From the NCBI GenBank assembly GCA_022071945.1, contig JAJVIN010000036.1, forward strand, positions 1 through 59,047: a DNA stretch of 59,047 nt. The letters are read 5' to 3'. Position numbers and translations under genes: made by a program. The notes beneath the pieces are model-generated. The model was not told the DNA's origin. It saw only the letters and a list, made by a program, of their open reading frames with translations, and did not search any database. Origin of the DNA: Thermoanaerobaculia bacterium. GTDB taxonomy: Bacteria > Acidobacteriota > Thermoanaerobaculia > UBA5066. Of this stretch, positions 8,346 to 17,556 are shown one piece after another. Position 1 is the stretch's first letter. Each line of letters starts with the position of its first letter.

Positions 8346-10116
8346 CTCTTCCTCCGGACTCTCGTTCCACCAGGAAGATCGCCGCCGACAGCGCGGGCAG
8401 CGTGACGAACGGGTGCCCGTTGTCATCCTCGAGCCGGGCATCGCCCAGGAGTTCTGTCGCCCTCGGACGGACCAGTCCGAGGAGGTCCTCCCGGCGAACC
8501 TCGTCACTGTTGTTGAGAACCACCGTCAACTCCTCCCCGACTCCACTCCTCCTGTACACGTAGGTGCCCCCGCCGCTGTCGGCGCGAACCGTCTCGTAGG
8601 TCCCGGCCAGCGCGTCCTCGTGCGCACGCCTGATCGAGATCAGCCTGCGGAAGAACGAGCGAAGATCCCGCTCCGAACCGAGAGCCTCCCAGGGCATCAG
8701 CGATCGGTCCTCCCGTCCCGCAACACCGTGGACACCGAGTTCGTCGCCGTAGTAGAGGACCGGGATCCCAACGTGGGTGAACAGGAAGACCGATGCGAGA
8801 CGAAGGCGGCGCAGGTCTCCGCGCGCGCCGGCGAGGAACCGAGGCACGTCGGAGCCGTCGAGGAAGTTCCACTGGACCTCCTGGACAGAGCGGTGGTAAC
8901 GGGTCAGAAGCCTCCAGACCTCCCGGTCGAAGCCTTCCGCATCCGTGGCACGGTCCGCGAAGAAGCGGCAGAGCGAGCGGTGGAGCGGGTAGTTCATGGC
9001 GGAGTCGAGCTGGTCCCCCGAAAGCCAGGCATGCGCGTCCTGCCAGGTCTCCATGAGAAGGAAGGCATCGGGCTTGACCGACCGCACGGCCCTCCGGAAC
9101 TCCCTCCAGAACCCGGAGTCCACCTCGTCCGCCACATCGAGCCGCCAGCCGTCGATGCCGGCCTTCTCGATCCAGTGGGTCCCAACGTGCAGGAGGTACT
9201 CCCGCACATCCGGATTCGCGGTGTTCAGCCGGGGGAACTTCCAGTTGAAAGCGAAGGTCTCGTAGTTGGCTGGGTCCGCGGGAACGACGGGGAAGGAGTG
9301 CGGAAAGAACCAGTCGCGGTAGCGCGAGCCCGCCCCCTTCTCGACGAGGTCGCGGAAGGCGAAGAAGTCGGCCCCGGAGTGGTTGAAGATGCCGTCGAGG
9401 ATCACGCGGATCCCACGGTCGTGGCACTTGCGGACGAGATCGACGAGAGCGGCGTCGCCTCCGAAGCACGGGTCGACCGAGAAGTAGTCGGTGACGTTGT
9501 ACTTGTGATAGCTACCGGAGGTGAAGACCGGGTTGAGGTAGAGGAGATCGACGCCGAGATCGCAGACGTAGTCGAGGTTGGCCGCGATTCCGGCGAGCGT
9601 CCCTCCGGTACGCGCCGGGTCCCACTTGCGAGTCTTCAAGACCTCTTCGAGGCCGAAGTCCTTCACCTCACGAATCCCCGACGCGAAAGTCATGGGGAAA
9701 ACGTGGTACCCGACAGATGTACGCGCCCAGGCGGGAACACCGGGGACGGCCCGCTCGGATGCGTAGGGCAGCGAGAAGAAGGGACCGGCGAAGGGATCGA
9801 TCCTCTCGTGGAACTCCTGAGCGGCAAAGCAGAGCCGGGCCGAAGCGTCTTCGACAGTGAAGTAGTAGCGGATCCTCTTGAAGCTGGTCTCGACCTCGGC
9901 CTCCCAGATGTCGAAGAGTTCATCGGATCCAGCGCGGCGAAGGGGCTGCGTGGAAAAGTCCGGGGAGGATCCCGGCCGGACGAAGCGCTCGCCCCACGTG
10001 ATGGAGCTTGCCTTCACATCGCCTCTCGCCGTCCTGAGACGAAAGAGGAACCGGCCTCCACCGAGGACCTGGGCATCCTCGGAAAGCGGGACGTGACGGA
10101 TCGCGGGCAGGTTCAC
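8329..10116 (-). CDS. GH13 alpha-amylase family enzyme (neopullulanase/cyclomaltodextrinase-like)
   Basis: This 595-aa enzyme starts at a GTG. An N-terminal beta-sandwich (about residues 1-140) precedes the catalytic barrel, the layout of the neopullulanase/cyclomaltodextrinase subfamily. Conserved regions: I, DGIFNHSG; II, GWRLDVADEV with the nucleophile Asp; III, METW with the acid/base Glu; and the barrel end VLYYGDELGV. Region IV reads FLDGSDVPRF, where the family normally has His-Asp (as in SHD): the transition-state-stabilising His is Ser (codons GGC TCC GAC). It has no signal peptide, so a cytoplasmic role in maltodextrin breakdown is likely, possibly with altered or weakened activity. 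The glycosidase-like pseudogene follows directly and overlaps it. Confidence 0.85.
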   Translation of the reverse strand: MNLPAIRHVPLSEDAQVLGGGRFLFRLRTARGDVKASSITWGERFVRPGSSPDFSTQPLRRAGSDELFDIWEAEVETSFKRIRYYFTVEDASARLCFAAQEFHERIDPFAGPFFSLPYASERAVPGVPAWARTSVGYHVFPMTFASGIREVKDFGLEEVLKTRKWDPARTGGTLAGIAANLDYVCDLGVDLLYLNPVFTSGSYHKYNVTDYFSVDPCFGGDAALVDLVRKCHDRGIRVILDGIFNHSGADFFAFRDLVEKGAGSRYRDWFFPHSFPVVPADPANYETFAFNWKFPRLNTANPDVREYLLHVGTHWIEKAGIDGWRLDVADEVDSGFWREFRRAVRSVKPDAFLLMETWQDAHAWLSGDQLDSAMNYPLHRSLCRFFADRATDAEGFDREVWRLLTRYHRSVQEVQWNFLDGSDVPRFLAGARGDLRRLRLASVFLFTHVGIPVLYYGDELGVHGVAGREDRSLMPWEALGSERDLRSFFRRLISIRRAHEDALAGTYETVRADSGGGTYVYRRSGVGEELTVVLNNSDEVRREDLLGLVRPRATELLGDARLEDDNGHPFVTLPALSAAIFLVERESGGRDERAR

Positions 10117-10228
10117 GCCAGGATTCTCCCGCTTCGTGACGACCGCCGCGAGGCCATGACGCGCAAGCGGGCCGTGTAGCTTGGGTCCGGGTTGGAGGCA
10201 CCTTCACGCCTGCCGTACGATCCCGCGA

Positions 10229-12433
10229 ATGCGCCCCACAATCTCGGCGGCCGCGGTCTGCGGTCTCCTCCTCGCCCTGACGACCGCACGCCTCGACGCA
10301 GCGCCACCGCGTCAGTCGCCGGGTCCTCGCGTTGGACTGGTTCTGTCGGGAGGGGCCGCCCACGGCCTCGCGCACGTAGGTGTCTTGAAGGTCCTCGAGG
10401 AGATGCGCGTGCCGGTCGACGTCGTGGCAGGAACGAGCATGGGAGCGATCGTCGGGGGGCTCTACGCCTCGGGGATGTCGCCCGCCGAGATGGAGCACCT
10501 CCTGCTTTCGATCGACTGGGACGACCTCTTCGACGACCGGCCTGCCCGCTCGACGCTCTCTTTCCGGCGGAAGCAGGACGACATCCTGAACTACATCGAC
10601 CTCGAGATGGGGATCACAAAGAGGGGGATTGCCTTCCCCTCTGGCCTCGTAGCGGGCCAGAAGCTCGCCTTCCTCTTGAAGATGGTCACTCTCGGAACGG
10701 TCGGTGTGCCCGACTTCGACCACCTCCCGATCCCCTTTCGCTGTGTCGCCACCGACATCGGTACCGGCGAGAAGGTCGTCCTCTCCGATGGCAGTCTCGC
10801 CGAGGCGATCCGGGCGAGCATGTCGCTCCCGGCCGTTTTCTCGCCGGTGGAGAGGGGCGGACGGCTCCTCGTCGACGGCGGGCTCGTCGACAATCTCCCG
10901 GTCGGCGAGGCCGAGGCGATGGGCGCGCAGGTCCTGATCGCCGTCGACGTGTCGAGCGAGGCTGTCGATCCCGAGAAACTCAAGTCGTTCGGCGGAATTC
11001 TCGGCCGCACGATCAGCCTCCCGATCAAGGGGAACGTCGCTGCTTCGCTCCCGCGCGCGAGCGTCGTTCTGCGCCCGGATGTGCGCGACATCTCCGGCAT
11101 GGACTTCGCCCGCGCGGCTGCCCTCATCGCGCGAGGCGAGGCGGCGGCCCGCGCCAACGCGGCGTCCTTCGCGCCCCTATCTGTCTCCGAGGAGGAATAC
11201 CGCTCGTTTCTCGAGCGGGTCCGGGGGCGGCGGCCACCGGCACCCATCGTCGACGCGATCCAGACCGTCAGCGCCGGCGTCAACTCGCGGCAGATCACGG
11301 CGCGGCTCGAAACGGCGGTTGGCCGGCCCCTGGACATAGCGGTCCTCCAGCGGGACCTCGACCGGATCTACGAGATGGGGACCTTCGAGACCGTCGAGTT
11401 CCGCCTTCTCGACGACGAAGGGCGGCACGTTCTCGTCATCGATGCGCGCCCCAAGTCGTGGGGGCCAACATTCCTCCGAATCGGGACCGGCTTCGAGAGC
11501 AACCTTCAGGGCGACGCGACGGTTGCACTCCGGGCCACCGTTCACGCGATGCAGCTCAATGGCCTCGGCGGCGAGCTGAAGGCGACGCTGGAGCTGGGCA
11601 CCGTCCCGGGGCTCAACGCCGAGTTCTACCAGCCGCTCGACTACCGAGGCCGATTCTTCACGGCCATACAGGCGGGCTACACCCGCTCGCTCGGCCGCGT
11701 CGCCGTCGAGAACGGGCCGGTCGGCGAGGCACGGATCACGGTTTACCAGGCCTCCGGCGGCGCCGGGTTCACGCTCGGCTCCTGGGGCCAGCTCAGGGCC
11801 GGGATCTTTCGCGGAACCGGTGACGCCGAAATACTCATTTCCGAGCAGCCACTCGACGCCGTCAAGTTCGACCTCGCGGGGATTTACCTCGGGGCTGCGG
11901 TCGACACCCTCGACGACCTGGCCTTTCCGCGAACCGGGACTTTCGCCACGACTGACCTCTACATCTACCCCGAGTGGATCGGCAACGAGCACGTCTACTA
12001 CCAGTTCCGGGCGAAGGGGGTTGAGGCAATCCCGCTCGGAAGAAAGGGCTCGGCCGTCTTCACGCTCGGCTGGGAGGACACTCTCGGGAGCCACACTCCG
12101 TATTACCTGCAGTTCACGCTCGGCGATTTCACCCGATTTGCGGCCCTGTCCCGCGAGGTCGCTATTGGCGAGCGTGCGGCCTACGCCGGGGCGACGTACC
12201 TCAGAAGAATCGCCGGCCTGCCGACGCGCGTCGGCCGCGGCGTCTACATCGGTGGGACATTCGAACTCGGGCGGGTCTGGGCGAAGCGGGAAGACTCGAC
12301 GATCACGAACCTGAGGCCCGCCGGGAGCGTCTTCGCCGCCGCTGACACGGTCCTCGGCCCGGTGTATGCCGGCCTCGGCGTGAACTATGGCGGGACGAGC
12401 ACCGTCTACGTCCTGCTCGGCCGCCCGTTCTGA
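10229..12433 (+). CDS. Patatin-like phospholipase fused to POTRA and outer-membrane barrel (PlpD/Omp85-like)
   Basis: This 734-aa protein starts at the ATG at 10229, which opens a signal peptide (MRPTISAAAVCGLLLALTTA). A patatin domain follows, with oxyanion loop LSGGAAHGLAH, nucleophile elbow GTSMG and catalytic Asp in LVDGGLVDNLP. From about residue 360 there is a POTRA-like segment (QITARLETAVGRPLDIAVLQRDL reads as its core), then a surface-antigen/BamA-type 16-strand barrel ending in a C-terminal Phe (YVLLGRPF). This is the layout of type Vd autotransporters such as PlpD of Pseudomonas, in which the lipase is translocated by its own barrel. It is transcribed alone, divergent from the GH13 gene. 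Its patatin part is not closely related to the effector at the left end. Confidence 0.88.
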   Translation: MRPTISAAAVCGLLLALTTARLDAAPPRQSPGPRVGLVLSGGAAHGLAHVGVLKVLEEMRVPVDVVAGTSMGAIVGGLYASGMSPAEMEHLLLSIDWDDLFDDRPARSTLSFRRKQDDILNYIDLEMGITKRGIAFPSGLVAGQKLAFLLKMVTLGTVGVPDFDHLPIPFRCVATDIGTGEKVVLSDGSLAEAIRASMSLPAVFSPVERGGRLLVDGGLVDNLPVGEAEAMGAQVLIAVDVSSEAVDPEKLKSFGGILGRTISLPIKGNVAASLPRASVVLRPDVRDISGMDFARAAALIARGEAAARANAASFAPLSVSEEEYRSFLERVRGRRPPAPIVDAIQTVSAGVNSRQITARLETAVGRPLDIAVLQRDLDRIYEMGTFETVEFRLLDDEGRHVLVIDARPKSWGPTFLRIGTGFESNLQGDATVALRATVHAMQLNGLGGELKATLELGTVPGLNAEFYQPLDYRGRFFTAIQAGYTRSLGRVAVENGPVGEARITVYQASGGAGFTLGSWGQLRAGIFRGTGDAEILISEQPLDAVKFDLAGIYLGAAVDTLDDLAFPRTGTFATTDLYIYPEWIGNEHVYYQFRAKGVEAIPLGRKGSAVFTLGWEDTLGSHTPYYLQFTLGDFTRFAALSREVAIGERAAYAGATYLRRIAGLPTRVGRGVYIGGTFELGRVWAKREDSTITNLRPAGSVFAAADTVLGPVYAGLGVNYGGTSTVYVLLGRPF

Positions 12434-12514
12434 GGCCCGCCTCCGGCTCTCGAACGCTCGTCAGCGTCGCCTCTTCCGGCGCCGGTGCGGGCGCTCACGG
12501 GATAGTATTTGACG

Positions 12515-12742
12515 GTGCGGGACTCGAGTGGTTTGACAGAATCGCCGTCGGAGCGGTTGAAGTTGGCGTTCGAGCTTTACGAGATTGCCGAATCGTTGTT
12601 GCGCCAGCGACTTCGCCGGGAGAATCCGACCTGGACGGCCGGGGAGATAGACGAGCGAGTTTCCGACTGGCTGGCGAACAGGCCCGGGGCCGAAGAGGGA
12701 GATAGCGCCGGCCGGCCAGTGACATGGCCAAGAGGCGCCTGA
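12515..12742 (+). CDS. Rv0078B-like antitoxin candidate (75 aa)
   Basis: A small charged protein with the pattern SPSERLKLAFELYEIAESLL, then RQRLRRENP, an acidic helix (GEIDERVSDWLANRPGAEEGD) and a GRP end. This matches my recollection of the small Rv0078B-related antitoxin family, encoded directly upstream of nucleotidyltransferase-fold toxins. I chose the GTG at 12515; a TTG two codons earlier is in frame. No strong ribosome site is visible. Its last 19 bases overlap the start of the nucleotidyltransferase gene, indicating coupled translation. Confidence 0.6.
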   Translation: MRDSSGLTESPSERLKLAFELYEIAESLLRQRLRRENPTWTAGEIDERVSDWLANRPGAEEGDSAGRPVTWPRGA

Positions 12743-13374
12743 CCGAACTCGAGGCGGCGCTTCGGGGAGCCGCCGAGTGGCTGGATTCGAAACACTACCG
12801 ATGGGCGCTCGTGGGGGGCCTTGCCGTCTCGGCACGAGCGGAACCCAGAACAACCCGAGACGTGGATTTGGCTGTCCATGTCAGCGGCGACACGGAAGCT
12901 GAAACACTTGTCTTCTCGTTGCAGGCAGCCGGATTCAGGGTCCTCGCTGCCATCGAACACGATCGGGCAGGCCGCCTCGCGACCGTCAGGCTCCAACCTC
13001 CCGGGAGACGGATGAGGGGTGCCGTCGTCGATCTCCTGTTCGCCTCCTCCGGTGTCGAGAAAGAAGTGGTCTCCATGGCCGAGCGCCTCGAGATCCTGCC
13101 CGGTTTCTCCGTCCCGGTCGCTCAGACAGGACATTTGATCGCCCTCAAGATCCTGTCGAGAGACGATGTGAGAAGGGCGCGGGATGCAGAGGACTTGCGG
13201 GCGCTCCTGGCAGAGGCTGGCCCCGTCGACATCGCGCTGTCTCGAGACACGCTGTCGTTGATCACCGAGCGAGGTTTCAATCGGGAAAAGGACCTCGGGA
13301 TGGAACTCGAGCGCGCCAGACAAGAGCTGGGCCCGGGGAATCGAGACAGGCGAGAGGGGCCAGGACGAGGCTGA
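12724..13374 (+). CDS. Nucleotidyltransferase, AbiEii-like toxin candidate
   Basis: This 216-aa protein has the minimal nucleotidyltransferase fold: WALVGGLAVSARAEPRTTRD with VDLAV gives the GG...DhD metal-binding pattern, and VVDLLFASS supplies the third acidic strand. The C-terminal half includes HLIALKILSRDDVRRARDAEDL, typical of the AbiEii/DUF1814 toxin family, which transfers nucleotides to tRNA or other targets. It overlaps the preceding small gene by 19 bases. Together they form a likely two-gene toxin-antitoxin pair. A housekeeping nucleotidyltransferase is the alternative. Confidence 0.7.
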   Translation: MAKRRLTELEAALRGAAEWLDSKHYRWALVGGLAVSARAEPRTTRDVDLAVHVSGDTEAETLVFSLQAAGFRVLAAIEHDRAGRLATVRLQPPGRRMRGAVVDLLFASSGVEKEVVSMAERLEILPGFSVPVAQTGHLIALKILSRDDVRRARDAEDLRALLAEAGPVDIALSRDTLSLITERGFNREKDLGMELERARQELGPGNRDRREGPGRG

Positions 13375-13473
13375 CCTGCCAGCCGGACGATCTGGCGGAG
13401 ATGGTTCTGACTGGGTCGCCAGCTCGGTCGAACACCGCCTCCACCGACCGGTGACGTCGTAAACTCCCCCGCC

Positions 13474-13926
13474 ATGCCGAGATCCCTTCTCAACACGACG
13501 GACCGAAGCTCGACCCTGGACCGCATCGCGCAGCTCAGCCCGTCATCCACGCGGAAGTGGGGAAAGATGACGGTCTCGGAAGCCCTCTGTCACATGGCCG
13601 ACGGGCTCGTCATCGCCTTCGGAGACAAGCCCGTGACGTTCAAGCCGTCATTGATGTCCACGGGGCTCGTGAAGTGGTTTGTCATTTACTCACCGATCCC
13701 GTGGCCGAAAGGAAAAGTCGAGGCACCGCCCGGCTTCTTCGACACCCGGCCCGATCCGGACTTCGAGAAGAACCGCCAGCTACTTGTCGGACTCGTGAGG
13801 CGCTTCGAGAAGGGCGAAAACCAGAGATGGGGAACCTCACCCTACATGGGCCCCCTCGGTGCCGAGGACTGGGCGGTCTTGAACTACCGCCACCTGGACC
13901 ACCACCTTCGGCAGTTCGGGGTGTAG
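13474..13926 (+). CDS. DUF1569 (DinB-superfamily) protein
   Basis: A 150-aa four-helix-type protein. The stretch TRKWGKMTVSEALCHMADGL has the W-x-HM pattern of DinB-like metal-binding proteins, and the C-terminus (LNYRHLDHHLRQFGV) supplies a further histidine cluster. PWPKGKVEAPPGFF is typical of DUF1569 members. The function of the family is unknown; thiol or metal-dependent small-molecule transferases are known relatives. It is transcribed alone and faces the next gene, with a strong hairpin between them. Confidence 0.75.
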   Translation: MPRSLLNTTDRSSTLDRIAQLSPSSTRKWGKMTVSEALCHMADGLVIAFGDKPVTFKPSLMSTGLVKWFVIYSPIPWPKGKVEAPPGFFDTRPDPDFEKNRQLLVGLVRRFEKGENQRWGTSPYMGPLGAEDWAVLNYRHLDHHLRQFGV

Positions 13927-13949
13927 GACTTCCCGCGGCTCCCCTGCCC

Positions 13950-13977
13950 GTTCCTCTCCCGATCGCGGGAGAGGAAC
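13950..13977. terminator. 12-bp hairpin between convergent genes
   Basis: A perfect stem, GTTCCTCTCCCG pairing with its complement across an ATCG loop, lies between the DUF1569 stop and the stop of the facing gene. There is no T-run on either side, so it is a probable bidirectional or rho-assisted terminator. Confidence 0.55.
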
Positions 13978-13984
13978 CTCGAAC

Positions 13985-14449
13985 CTACGGGCTGACCTTG
14001 AGCTGGACCTCCCGGGTCCCCACGATCGTGTTACTCGTTCCGTCCGTGATGTTCGCGGTGACACTGACCTTGAACTTCACGTCACTCGGGACCTGGTACT
14101 GCTCCTCGTGGTTGATGACCACGACAGATGACCCGGGCAGAGCCTTGCCAGCAGCAACCGGAAGAGTCACCGCCCCGCGGTACTCCTTGCCCCGCGCCCC
14201 GATCAGGATCGCGATGATCGAGAAGCTCGACGGCTTCTTGAGGTTGTCCTGCTCCACGTAGCCCCAGGTGACGTCCAGCGAGACGCTCCCACCCTTGGAC
14301 GCCACCACCTTGACGTCTCGTACGTCGACGCGGGGAACGACCTTCTTGGCTGCCGGCGCCGGCTTCGCCGCCACTTTCTCCTCTGCCGCCGCCTGTCCCG
14401 ACACTGTCAGCAACACCATCAACCCGGCCACCGCCGCGGATCGCTTCAT
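13985..14449 (-). CDS. Secreted protein of unknown function (154 aa)
   Basis: It has a clear signal peptide ([20 protein letters not shown]) with cleavage after AAA, a short Ala/Lys/Pro linker, then a domain of about 110 residues rich in beta strands ([40 protein letters not shown]) that looks like an immunoglobulin or fibronectin-type sandwich. I see no catalytic motif and do not recognise a family. It is 127 nt downstream of the selenoprotein gene on the same strand and could share its transcript. Confidence 0.65.
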   Translation of the reverse strand: MKRSAAVAGLMVLLTVSGQAAAEEKVAAKPAPAAKKVVPRVDVRDVKVVASKGGSVSLDVTWGYVEQDNLKKPSSFSIIAILIGARGKEYRGAVTLPVAAGKALPGSSVVVINHEEQYQVPSDVKFKVSVTANITDGTSNTIVGTREVQLKVSP

Positions 14450-14576
14450 CCTGCCCTCCCAGTTGTTCTCTGGCCGCGTACGGTACCGCCTCGCCCCTCT
14501 CGTTGCAAACGTGTCGCAGGACTGGATACCACTCGACCGATCCCGCGATGGGACCCGTTCAACCGTCAGTCGGGTC

Positions 14577-16430
14577 CTACTTCAGGAGCGACGCAAGTTG
14601 CTTCTCCACGCTCGGGTGGAGGTCCGGCGCCGCCCCGAAATACGAACCTCTGGAACGGCCCTTGCCGTCGAAAACGAAGAGCGCCGGCACGGCACTCACA
14701 TCCCCGAAGGCGCGAACCATCTCCGGCGTGCCCATGGCCCACTCGAACGGGAGATCGAGTTCGCCGGCCAGCTTCTTCACGTTCGCCTCATCCGAGTCGA
14801 CCGCGACGGTCACGACGGTCAGCCGGTCTCCATGACGCTTCTTCAACTCGCCCAGCCAGCGCAGCGTGCCCCTGCAGGGCGGACACCACGTCGCCCAGAA
14901 CTCGACGATCACCACGCGGCCGGAGAGGCTGCCTGCCGAGAGCTGCGTGCCGTCGAGCTTCGTGACCGAGAACGCCGGGATCCGAGCGAGTTCGCCCGCC
15001 CTGGCGGGGCCAGCGGTCTTTCGAGCGGCTGCCTTCTTCCCTTCCAGGATGAGATCGATCATCCGGGAGAGGTCCGCGCGGAACCGGTTGTGGCTTTCCG
15101 CGCTCTTCCAGGGCGCGTAGCGCCCGTTCTCGGCACCTTCACCCTTCCCGTAGAAGCCGAAGTCCTTGGGGGTCGCCACCAGGATGTCGTCAACGAAGAT
15201 GGCCGGGTACCGTGTCACCCCGAAGCGCTTCGCGAGACTGGAATCCCCGTAGTTCTCGACCACGAACCGGACCTTTCCTCCGTACTGGTTGGCGACGCTT
15301 CTTCCCAGCAAACTTGCCGGGTCGGAGACGTTTCACGTGAAGGGCCACCGGACAAGCGTCACGGTGACCGCGGGCGCTGGTAACGGCGGCACGGAGCGAG
15401 CGGGAAGCAGAGCCGCGAAGTACCTCGGCAGAACGTCCTCGACGATCGCGGCGGCGACAGCCGGACTGCCAGGAGTCACCGGATCCGCCAGGTCCTCCTC
15501 GGCCAGTTCGACGAACAGACGGCCGAGACTGCTATCTGGCTCTTGTGCGGAGACTCGAGCTTCAAGGGCACGAAGCTGCCCCTCGAGCACGGTTTTCTCC
15601 GGCAGCGGCGCTGACCGGCGCAGGGTCGCGAACCTCACGGCTGCCTGAAGGTACCTGAGGAGCGCTCCGTGGCGCAGTCCCGCCGCATCGAGTTCCCTGG
15701 CCTCCTTCAGCGTTCCGCTGATGCTGATGAAGACCGCGTGCTTGTCGATGGCGGCCGGCGGCCGGTAGGCCGAGAGGACTTCGTTTTCCAGGGCGTCGAG
15801 TTCGGGACGGAGGCTGCGCACCGGCAGCGGCGGACGTTCAGAGGGAGCAGACAACTCCCGGCAGAACGCGGCGAAATCTCGCTGACCGAGCGCCGCCCCG
15901 ATATAGAAGAGCCCGTACTGGGGCATGGTGTTGCGGCCGTACTCGAGACTGGCCTCGTGATAGATGCGCGCCTGAGGTAACGCGGCCTCCCCGATGGCTC
16001 TCACGGCCGCGGGTGTCACGCCATCGAAGGCGCGACCGGAGACTGGCGACGAATCCTGGCCCAGCAGGGCGCCCGCGCGCTTCCATTCCGCCTCGAATCT
16101 CGCATCGTCCATGACCTTCAGGTCCCCGCGCTCCGCGACATAGATCGACGCGGCGAGGTTCCCCCTCACGGCGCTGAGTCTGTGCAAGGCCAGGAAGCGG
16201 CGGCCGCCCTTCAACGCAGCCTCCGCCCGCTTCAAGACGGGCTCCGAGCCATCCCTCACCTGGGTCCACAGCTCGTCCTTCGAGGGGTTCTCCTTCAGGA
16301 AGGAGGACCACCGGGCGACATCGGCGGCGAGCTTGTCTTGCGCTTCTTCCGCACTCGCGGTCGAACCGAGGACCGCGAAAAGGGCCAGCGCGGCAACGGA
16401 GGGAGTCCGTCTCGTGATCGCGCCTGTCAC
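14577..16430 (-). CDS. Candidate selenoprotein: thioredoxin-fold protein with UxxS site plus TlpA-like domain
   Basis: The gene reads through an in-frame TGA at 15333-15335, giving 617 codons with the UGA at residue 366. The GTG at 16430 has a GGGAG site 7 nt upstream and opens a signal peptide ([20 protein letters not shown]). Residues 30-350 are helical and unfamiliar. Then comes a thioredoxin fold: strand [38 protein letters not shown] and a cis-Pro loop [10 protein letters not shown]. Counting back from the conserved Tyr-Gly-Lys region, the UGA falls exactly on the first Cys of CxxC and a Ser on the second. A TlpA/ResA-like domain follows, with FWATWCPPC (Cys516, Cys519). A SECIS-like hairpin lies just after the UGA. 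I infer a periplasmic thiol redox protein; a nonsense mutation that split the gene is the alternative. Confidence 0.75.
15304..15321 (-). promoter_or_regulatory. SECIS-like hairpin after the UGA of the thioredoxin-like gene
   Basis: Eleven nt after the TGA, CCCGGCA pairs with TGCTGGG (one G-T wobble) around the loop AGTT. The loop begins 19 nt after the UGA and has a G at its second position. This fits the bacterial SECIS pattern: an apical loop about 16-37 nt downstream of the UGA with a G among its first two loop bases. Confidence 0.65.
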
Positions 16431-16679
16431 CGGCAGTCTCCCGCCCCGGTCTCGATGTTCTCGACGAGCGTCTTCCCAGCAATGGCCTGCCGGGACCAGG
16501 ACTCCGGGCGACACGGCTGGTGCGGGCACCGACGGATCCGAGACTGCATGAAGGGAACCTCCAGTGGCTCATACGGCGATCGATCGAGCAGGTTTCGAGA
16601 TCGCTTCAGGTCTGGGGTCCACGGAACAGCGCCGAGGCGAAAGGGACGCTCGAGAGACGCGGTGCCTCGCCGCGCTGTT

Positions 16680-17546
16680 CTACCGCTTCGCGGAAAACGT
16701 GTCGCAGGAACGAATGTCGCCCGACTGCATGCCTCGACGGAACCACTCCACACGCTGCTGCGACGAGCCGTGCGTCCAGCGCTCCGGCTGCACGCGACCC
16801 GTGGCCGCCTTTTGCAGACGGTCGTCACCGACGGCCGAGGCGGCTCCGAGCCCTTCTTCCACGTCTCCCGGCTCCAGCCGGTTCCGCTGCGCCGCCGAGT
16901 GCGCCCACACGCCCGCCAGGCAGTCCGCCTGCAACTCCATCCGGATCGACAGCTCGTTCTTCATCGAGGGACGGCGGGCGGTCTCCCGGTTCACCGCGTC
17001 GTCCACGCCGATCAGGTTCTGCACGTGGTGACCGAGTTCGTGCGCGAGCACGTACGCCTGAGCAAAGTCTCCCGGCGCCCCGAATCGACTCCGCAGATCC
17101 TCGTAGAACCCCAGGTCTATGTAGACGTTCTCGTCAGCGGGACAGTAGAAGGGACCGATCGCCGACTGGGCGTGCCCGCAACCGGAGCTCGTCGCATCCC
17201 GGAAGAGGACGAGTTTCGCCGGCCGGTAGCGAGTGCCGGACGCTGGCAGCGCCTGCGTCCAAAAGGACTGGGCGTCGTCGAGGATGAACGAGACGAAGTC
17301 GACGAGTTTCTCCTCGGACGCGGATGCTCGAACGGGACCGCTCGCCACGGGGGCCGAGCTGTCGACCGACGCCACCGGACCGCCCACGAACTGGAACAGG
17401 TTCTTCCGGAACAGGAGCGAGAGAACGATGAGGATGAGCGTCCCGCCAAGGCCGAACCTGAGCCTGAACCCGCCTCCGCCTCCTCCACCAGACTCGCCGC
17501 GTCGGTCTTCCAGGTTCTCCGACCTCCGTCCTGATTCCCAGCGCAT
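16680..17546 (-). CDS. YpfJ-family putative neutral zinc metallopeptidase
   Basis: This 288-aa protein starts at an ATG and has a short basic, Gly-rich N-terminus, one membrane segment (LGGTLILIVLSLLF), then the peptidase domain. The zinc site is YVLAHELGHHVQNLIG (HExxH), with a downstream MELQADCLAGVWAH segment that supplies the third ligand region. GHAQSAIGPFYCPADENVYI and EWFRRGMQSGDI are typical of the YpfJ family. It is probably anchored in the inner membrane with the domain outside. Its substrate is unknown. It begins 10 nt after the AidB-like gene's stop, so it may be the last gene of that operon. Confidence 0.88.
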   Translation of the reverse strand: MRWESGRRSENLEDRRGESGGGGGGGFRLRFGLGGTLILIVLSLLFRKNLFQFVGGPVASVDSSAPVASGPVRASASEEKLVDFVSFILDDAQSFWTQALPASGTRYRPAKLVLFRDATSSGCGHAQSAIGPFYCPADENVYIDLGFYEDLRSRFGAPGDFAQAYVLAHELGHHVQNLIGVDDAVNRETARRPSMKNELSIRMELQADCLAGVWAHSAAQRNRLEPGDVEEGLGAASAVGDDRLQKAATGRVQPERWTHGSSQQRVEWFRRGMQSGDIRSCDTFSAKR

Positions 17547-17556
17547 GTCTCACCTC

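Noticed and set aside
15333-15335. Ordinary stop codon separating two independent genes
   Set aside because: The downstream frame has no start with a ribosome site near its beginning. The thioredoxin fold is only complete when both parts are joined, and a SECIS-like hairpin follows. I keep this as the main alternative to selenocysteine.
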